From positions 1-10,504 of the forward strand of contig JAAOZY010000060.1 of the NCBI GenBank assembly GCA_012274205.1: a stretch of 10,504 bases of DNA. Reading direction: 5' to 3'. The notes under the pieces were generated by a model. It did no database searches, was not told where the DNA came from, and saw nothing but the letters and a program-made list of their open reading frames with translations. The number at the start of each line of letters is the position of its first letter. Positions within the stretch are counted from its first letter, which is position 1. Origin of the DNA: Betaproteobacteria bacterium (GTDB taxonomy: Bacteria; Pseudomonadota; Gammaproteobacteria; Burkholderiales; SG8-39). Shown here piece by piece: positions 7,291 through 10,504 of this stretch. A program made the position numbers and the translations under genes.

Positions 7291-8430
7291 CTAGGCCGGC
7301 ACCGTCTCGGCTAGCGCCACCGGAAAGTAGGCGACGCGCGCGGGCACGTCCGGCGCGATGTGCATGACGCGCTCGCCCAGGTCCATCACCACCGAGGCGA
7401 CGGTTTCGATGCAGACTTCGGAGTCCAGCGACGGATCGGGGCTGCGGCAGATCGACAGGTAGCCGTCGGTTTCGTCGCGCAGCATGCGCTGCAGGTCCGC
7501 GATGGAAAATTTCCCCTGGTGCGCGCCGGTGAGCGCGCTGATGCGCGCGAGGCGCGGCACGGTCGACAGGCTGGGTGCGAGCGAAGCCTGGTGCCTGGCC
7601 GCGGCCGGCGCGAGGAAGTGGTTGGTGTGGCACAGCGCGGCATCGGCGCCGCGAACGACTTCGAGTCCGCGCGGCGAGAACTCCAGCGCCGCCGTATCTC
7701 CGGAGACATCGGCGCAGAGCACGTTGGAGGAAGCGCCGAAGCTGAGCTTGCGCGCGAACGCCACCGCATCGGCCACGCTGTCTTGCGCAAGCAGCGCGCG
7801 CAGCAGCACGTGCACCGGCACGCCGGGACGCGCGCCGTCGTCGGCCGAGCGCAGGATGTTGAGGCAGACGCCGAAGCCCTGGCGGTTGAGGCCGATCTTG
7901 GCCAGCATGCCGGCCTCGGTCAGCGTGAGGACGGACGCGCCGCCCGCGTCGCGCACGCGCAGCAGCACCAGCGCCGCGCGCTGCGCGCCGAGCCAGTCCC
8001 AGTTCTGCGCGAGCAGCGCAGTTCCGGTCGCGCTCCGCGCCGGCTTTACCGCGACCGCGGTGCACTCGCCCCAATCGCGTACGCCCTGCTTCGCGTTGGC
8101 GGCGGCGATGCTGAACCGGTCCGGATGCGGCTCGCCCGGGTAGCTCGGCGGCAGGATCTCCGTGCGCGCATTGAGCGCGAGGATTTCGTCCAGGCGCCGG
8201 CCCGCGCCCGCGGCGATGCCTTCGATCTCTTCCAGCAGCGCCGGATCGAGGTCGCCGATGAGCTCGCGATAGCCCGCGCCCAGGCGCTGCGCGCCGGCCC
8301 AGTCGATGCCGCACCAGGCGAACAGGCGCGCGTAGCTCGCGATCGAGCGCTCGATGCGCGCGCGCGCCTTCTGCCCGTGCTGCTGGCCGCGCTCGCGCGC
8401 ACTGCCGCAAACTTCGATCAAGGGAAACAT
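7291..8430 (-). CDS. C45-family autoproteolytic acyltransferase/hydrolase (isopenicillin-N acyltransferase-like Ntn hydrolase)
   Basis: Minus-strand gene for 379 residues in the peptidase C45/acyl-CoA:6-aminopenicillanate acyltransferase superfamily. These Ntn hydrolases cleave themselves before a Cys, which then becomes the N-terminal nucleophile for amide hydrolysis or acyl transfer. The likely nucleophile is Cys123 in DWGECTAVAV, giving a short alpha chain (1-122) and a beta chain from Cys123. Supporting landmarks are GSARERGQQHG near the N-terminus, NWDW (about 145), GFGVCLNIL and LCHTNHF. The start ATG at 8430 is chosen because GGGAG (plus-strand 8440-8444) lies 9 nt upstream. In-frame ATGs at 8463 and further out add non-conserved sequence. 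No signal peptide is seen. Proteins of this type are mostly uncharacterised; beta-lactam synthesis is not implied, as no such genes are near. Confidence 0.88.
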   Translation of the reverse strand: MFPLIEVCGSARERGQQHGQKARARIERSIASYARLFAWCGIDWAGAQRLGAGYRELIGDLDPALLEEIEGIAAGAGRRLDEILALNARTEILPPSYPGEPHPDRFSIAAANAKQGVRDWGECTAVAVKPARSATGTALLAQNWDWLGAQRAALVLLRVRDAGGASVLTLTEAGMLAKIGLNRQGFGVCLNILRSADDGARPGVPVHVLLRALLAQDSVADAVAFARKLSFGASSNVLCADVSGDTAALEFSPRGLEVVRGADAALCHTNHFLAPAAARHQASLAPSLSTVPRLARISALTGAHQGKFSIADLQRMLRDETDGYLSICRSPDPSLDSEVCIETVASVVMDLGERVMHIAPDVPARVAYFPVALAETVPA

Positions 8431-8625
8431 GCAGCCGATCTCCCGCACTTGCCTTGCGGCCATGATACCGCGTTCCCGCGCGGGCGCGGCCGCGGGGCGC
8501 ACGCAAGCTGCATGCGCGGCTGTCGTGCTGCGGCGACACTGCATTCGACGTTGATTCATCGGCTTGAAATAAGGCCGCGGCGAATTGTCGCCTGCGCACG
8601 ACGGTGCGGCCTGCGCGCCTGGCGC

Positions 8626-8638
8626 CAATCGATTGATT
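8626..8638 (-). promoter_or_regulatory. IHF binding-site match
   Basis: Read on the minus strand, AATCAATCGATTG fits the IHF consensus WATCAANNNNTTR at every defined position. Its centre is about 51 bp upstream of the start predicted from the sigma-54 promoter. This is the usual place for IHF to bend DNA so that a distant enhancer-bound activator can reach sigma-54 polymerase. The match is seen directly; binding is inferred. Confidence 0.65.
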
Positions 8639-8656
8639 TGCCTGAACTGCGCCGCG

Positions 8657-8672
8657 TGGCACGCAGCTTGCT
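8657..8672 (+). promoter_or_regulatory. Sigma-54 (RpoN) -24/-12 promoter of the bactofilin gene
   Basis: TGGCACGCAGCTTGCT matches the -24/-12 consensus (TGGCACG-rNNN-TTGCW) at all but the weakly conserved purine. GG is at 8658-8659 and GC at 8670-8671, with the obligatory spacing. It points at the bactofilin gene and predicts transcription starting near 8683, giving a leader of about 80 nt. Transcription would need an AAA+ enhancer-binding activator; none is encoded in the window. Confidence 0.8.
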
Positions 8673-8681
8673 CAGGCTAGC

Positions 8682-8726
8682 TGTTCCGGCGCGCTGCGAT
8701 GGTTCAAAGCGCGGCGCGCCGGAACA
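8682..8726 (+). promoter_or_regulatory. 17-bp stem-loop at the predicted 5' end of the bactofilin mRNA
   Basis: TGTTCCGGCGCGCTGCG (8682-8698) and CGCGGCGCGCCGGAACA (8710-8726) are inverted repeats with 16 of 17 positions complementary; the seventeenth is a G-U pair in RNA. The loop is 11 nt (8699-8709). The predicted sigma-54 start (about 8683) falls on the first bases of the left arm, so nearly the whole hairpin would form the 5' end of the transcript. No U-run follows, so it is not an intrinsic terminator. Possible roles are protection of the 5' end, a protein or RNA binding site, or a DNA operator palindrome. Confidence 0.85.
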
Positions 8727-8747
8727 TCCGCACGCCGCTGTTCAACT

Positions 8748-8754
8748 GGAGGGG
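8748..8754 (+). promoter_or_regulatory. Ribosome binding site of the bactofilin gene
   Basis: GGAGGGG, 8 nt before the ATG at 8763, a strong Shine-Dalgarno sequence lying outside the upstream hairpin and so not hidden by it. Confidence 0.8.
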
Positions 8755-8762
8755 AAACGCTC

Positions 8763-9332
8763 ATGCTCGAAAACTTTCGCAATAAGGACGCCTCGCGTCC
8801 GCCGTACACGCCGGCGCCGAGTCCGATGGGACGCATGCGCGAGGCGCTCAGCCCGGCGCCGCAGCTCGCGGAGCCGGCCAAGGCCGAGCAGCCGAAGGCG
8901 GAGCCGGCGCGAGCCGATGCCGCGCGCAGCGCAAAGCCCGCGCACGAGCAGGTGGAGTCCGTGAGCAAGCTCATTGTCGGACCGGACATCAAGCTCAAGG
9001 GCGCCGAGATCACCGACTGCGATACGCTGGTGGTCGAGGGCCGGGTGGAAGCCGCCATGGAAAGCCGCGTGCTGCAGATCGCCGAGATCGGCGAGTTTGT
9101 CGGCAAGGCTGCCGTGGACACGGCCGAAATCCGCGGGCGCTTCGACGGCGAGCTGACGGTGCGCAAGCAGCTGGTGATCCGCGCCACCGGACATGTGTCG
9201 GGCAAGATCCGCTACGGCAAGATTTCGATCGAGGAAGGCGGCGAACTCGCGGGCGACATCGGCGCCCTCGCGTCGACGCCGGCCGAGATCCGTCCGCTGG
9301 CTGCCGCGAAGCTGGCGACGCAGCCGGCCTGA
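8763..9332 (+). CDS. Bactofilin (polymer-forming cytoskeletal protein)
   Basis: Bactofilin-family protein of 189 residues. Bactofilins polymerise without nucleotide into filaments that position cell-wall, stalk, motility or polarity factors at the inner membrane. A disordered N-terminal tail of about 65 residues is rich in Ala, Pro, Glu and Lys (KAEQPKAEPARADAARSAKP). The central beta-helical core (about 67-170) shows the repeating strand pattern of the family: KLIVGPDIKLKGAEITDCDT, VVEGRVEA, IAEIGEFVGKAAVDTAEIRG, ATGHVSGKIRYGKISIEEGG, then ELAGDI. A short tail follows. No transmembrane segment is present, but the N-terminal MLENF could be a short membrane-binding stretch as proposed for some bactofilins. 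It is expressed from its own sigma-54-type promoter. The usual M23 peptidase neighbour is absent from this window. Confidence 0.92.
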   Translation: MLENFRNKDASRPPYTPAPSPMGRMREALSPAPQLAEPAKAEQPKAEPARADAARSAKPAHEQVESVSKLIVGPDIKLKGAEITDCDTLVVEGRVEAAMESRVLQIAEIGEFVGKAAVDTAEIRGRFDGELTVRKQLVIRATGHVSGKIRYGKISIEEGGELAGDIGALASTPAEIRPLAAAKLATQPA

Positions 9333-9368
9333 GGCGCACGCGCGCCGCCGCCATGCATCCTGAAAGCG

Positions 9369-9842
9369 GTGCATGATGCCGGCGTGCGACCTAATCACAC
9401 AGCGCCGCTGCTGGTCCTCGACACCAACGTCGTCCTCGACTGGGTCGCGTTCGGCGACGCGCGCATGCAGCCGATCGCGGCCGCGATCGAGCGCGGAGCG
9501 CTGCACGCGGTAAGCGACGCGGCCTGTCTTCAGGAATTGCGCCGTGCGCTGGGCTACCCGCAGGTGAAACTCGACGCGGCGGCGCAGACGCTCGCCTACG
9601 CGCGTTATCTCGCCCACGTGCAGCGCTTCGAAGTCGCGCAGGGCGCGAACGGCGCGCAGCTGCCGCGCTGCGACGATCCGGACGACCAGAAATTTCTCGA
9701 ACTCGCCTGGCATGCGCGCGCGAGCCATCTGCTCACGCGCGACCACGCGCTGCTGCGGCTGGCGCGCGAACTGGCGCGGACCGGCCGCTTCAGCGTGCTC
9801 GCGCCCGAAGTTTTCCTGCAGTCGCTGCCCGGCCCGGCCTGA
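9369..9842 (+). CDS. PIN-domain protein, putative toxin-type ribonuclease
   Basis: PIN-fold protein of 157 residues, like 'putative toxin-antitoxin system toxin component, PIN family' (COG1569-type). PIN domains are Mg-dependent ribonucleases. The acidic residues expected for metal binding are visible: Asp18 (LVLDTNVVLD), Glu56 (CLQELRRAL), Asp102/Asp103 and Asp105/Asp106 in RCDDPDDQKFLELA, and Asp125 in LLTRDHALL. The start is a GTG at 9369; a second in-frame GTG at 9384 would remove five residues. The ATGs at 9373 and 9376 are in other frames, and no good ribosome binding site is seen. It begins 36 bp after the bactofilin stop and may be read from the same transcript. No small antitoxin gene lies on either side, so it may be solitary or a housekeeping RNase. 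Confidence 0.87.
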   Translation: MHDAGVRPNHTAPLLVLDTNVVLDWVAFGDARMQPIAAAIERGALHAVSDAACLQELRRALGYPQVKLDAAAQTLAYARYLAHVQRFEVAQGANGAQLPRCDDPDDQKFLELAWHARASHLLTRDHALLRLARELARTGRFSVLAPEVFLQSLPGPA

Positions 9843-9928
9843 GGCGGTGCGGCCGATGCGCGCGGAGCGGCTCTGGATGCGCCTCTGCGGGCGATAGCGC
9901 GGCGCGCACGCAGCGCCGCGCACGCGGC

Positions 9929-9944
9929 CCGCCGCAATCGGCGG
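9929..9944 (+). other. Small hairpin in the gap after the PIN gene
   Basis: CCGCCG and CGGCGG pair around a CAAT loop in the 125-bp gap (9843-9967). No U-run follows. It may be incidental in such GC-rich DNA; nothing else is recognised in the gap, and no clear promoter or ribosome binding site precedes the next gene. Confidence 0.25.
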
Positions 9945-9967
9945 CGACGTGGCAGAATTGGTCCTCT

Positions 9968-10504
9968 ATGAGTGATGCCAAATCCTGGGCTTTCGACGAC
10001 TCGCTGCAGCCGCGCGAGGAGGAAGTCGATTTCGATCTGGCGCGGGCGCTGGATGCGGTGGTGCTGCTGCGCGCGGAAATACCCGAGGACGCGTTTACCG
10101 GCGGCCTGCTCGGCACCGAGCGCTCGGGCTACGGCGCGGTGATCCGCGCCGACGGGCTGGTGCTCACCATCGGCTATCTGATCACCGAGGCTGAAAACAT
10201 CTGGCTCAGCAGCAATGCCGGCACCGTCGTGGCCGGCCACGCGCTCGCCTACGACCAGGCCACCGGCTTCGGCCTGGTGCAGCCGCTGGGCAAGCTCGGC
10301 ACGCCGCTGCTCGAGCGCGGTTCCGTCGCAGCGGTGAATGCGGGCGACGAGGTCTATGTCCTCGGCCACGGCGGACGCGCGCATGCGCTCAAGGCGAAGC
10401 TGGTGGCCAAGCGCGAGTTCGCCGGCTACTGGGAATACCTGCTCGAGGAAGCGCTGTTCACCGCGCCGGCGCATCCGCAATGGGGCGGGGCGGCGCTGCT
10501 GGAC
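9968..10504 (+). CDS. Trypsin-like (HtrA/S1C-type) protein with substituted catalytic triad, 3' end outside the window
   Basis: The reading frame is open from ATG 9968 to the window edge (179 residues seen). It follows the layout of the HtrA/Deg protease domain: SGYGAVIRADGLVLTIGYLI (53-72) matches the strand pair that normally ends in 'TNxHVI'; AYDQATGFGLVQPL (94-107) matches 'D-x-x-TDLAVL'; and AHPQWGGAALLD (168-179) matches 'NPGNSGGPLxx'. At the three catalytic positions the residues are Tyr70 instead of His, Gly100 instead of Asp and Gly173 instead of Ser. The fold appears kept but peptidase activity should be lost. No signal peptide is visible, so it is probably cytoplasmic, unlike most HtrA proteins. 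There is no Shine-Dalgarno sequence; the ATG is chosen because no other in-frame start precedes it nearby. Whether a PDZ domain follows cannot be seen. Confidence 0.8.
   Translation, partial: MSDAKSWAFDDSLQPREEEVDFDLARALDAVVLLRAEIPEDAFTGGLLGTERSGYGAVIRADGLVLTIGYLITEAENIWLSSNAGTVVAGHALAYDQATGFGLVQPLGKLGTPLLERGSVAAVNAGDEVYVLGHGGRAHALKAKLVAKREFAGYWEYLLEEALFTAPAHPQWGGAALLD

Larger units (their letters stand above)
8431..8762. other. Divergent intergenic region between the C45 gene and the bactofilin gene
   Basis: 332 bp without a convincing gene, and the most AT-containing stretch of the window (around 8551-8590 and 8627-8640). It holds, left to right: the C45 ribosome binding site; two small dyads with 5-bp arms and 4-bp spacers (8579-8592 and 8595-8608); an IHF-like site (8626-8638); a sigma-54-type promoter (8657-8672); a 45-bp hairpin (8682-8726); and the bactofilin ribosome binding site (8748-8754). 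I could not find a convincing sigma-70 promoter for the minus-strand gene. Confidence 0.75.

Noticed and set aside
8595..8608. NtrC-like site (GCAC...GTGC)
   Set aside because: The half-sites are only 4 bp apart, whereas NtrC sites have the GCAC and GTGC halves about 7 bp apart. Only a generic dyad can be claimed.
8431..8628. N-terminal extension of the C45 protein to ATGs at 8463 or beyond
   Set aside because: The added residues look non-conserved and Arg/Ala-rich. The GGGAG 9 nt before ATG 8430 and the homology-like start MFPLIEV favour the shorter form, although 8463 cannot be fully excluded.
7025..8662. 545-codon minus-strand and 534-codon plus-strand (7360-8964) open frames across the C45 gene
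   Set aside because: Both are in other frames of a gene with clear family motifs. Their products are Arg/Ala-rich without recognisable motifs, and the plus-strand frame would also run through the bactofilin control region and start.
8699..8785. 28-codon upstream ORF starting in the hairpin loop and overlapping the bactofilin start
   Set aside because: It has no Shine-Dalgarno sequence (the preceding bases are the hairpin stem) and an unremarkable peptide. It is probably incidental, though it would be worth recalling if the leader proves regulatory.

Overview
The window is very GC-rich, densely coded bacterial chromosome. It looks like a soil or freshwater betaproteobacterium (Burkholderiales-like). 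That is an inference from the GC-rich codon use, the TACAAT-type -10 boxes ahead of two genes, and the mix of gene families. No RNA genes, insertion sequences, CRISPR arrays or phage genes were seen.

Left part (2-2149): the end of a cyanate-utilisation operon. It holds a nitrate/cyanate-type ABC permease (5' end outside the window), its ATPase, and a cyanase (cynS) with the Arg/Glu/Ser catalytic set intact. Adjacency to cynS suggests this NrtBD-like transporter imports cyanate, which cyanase converts with bicarbonate to ammonia and CO2.

Middle part (2385-6868): a second, tightly packed same-strand run. It encodes a family-3 solute-binding protein with a signal peptide, a His/Glu-type permease, its ATPase, an MBL-fold metallohydrolase (ATGA overlap) and a YbfB/YjiJ-type MFS transporter. 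The layout suggests uptake of a small polar solute followed by intracellular hydrolysis. A small ABM-fold monooxygenase-like gene (6962-7270) with its own -10-like box follows. Convergent to it is a C45-type Ntn-hydrolase/acyltransferase gene on the minus strand (7291-8430).

Right part (8431-10504): a 332-bp divergent intergenic region leads into a bactofilin gene. It carries a near-consensus sigma-54 promoter, a consensus IHF site about 50 bp upstream of the predicted transcription start, and a 45-bp near-perfect hairpin beginning at that start. After the bactofilin come a PIN-domain protein with no visible antitoxin and the start of a trypsin-like (HtrA/S1C) protein in which all three catalytic-triad positions appear substituted, suggesting a pseudoprotease.

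The two least ordinary items are the sigma-54/IHF/5'-hairpin control region of the bactofilin gene and the predicted pseudoprotease at the right edge.
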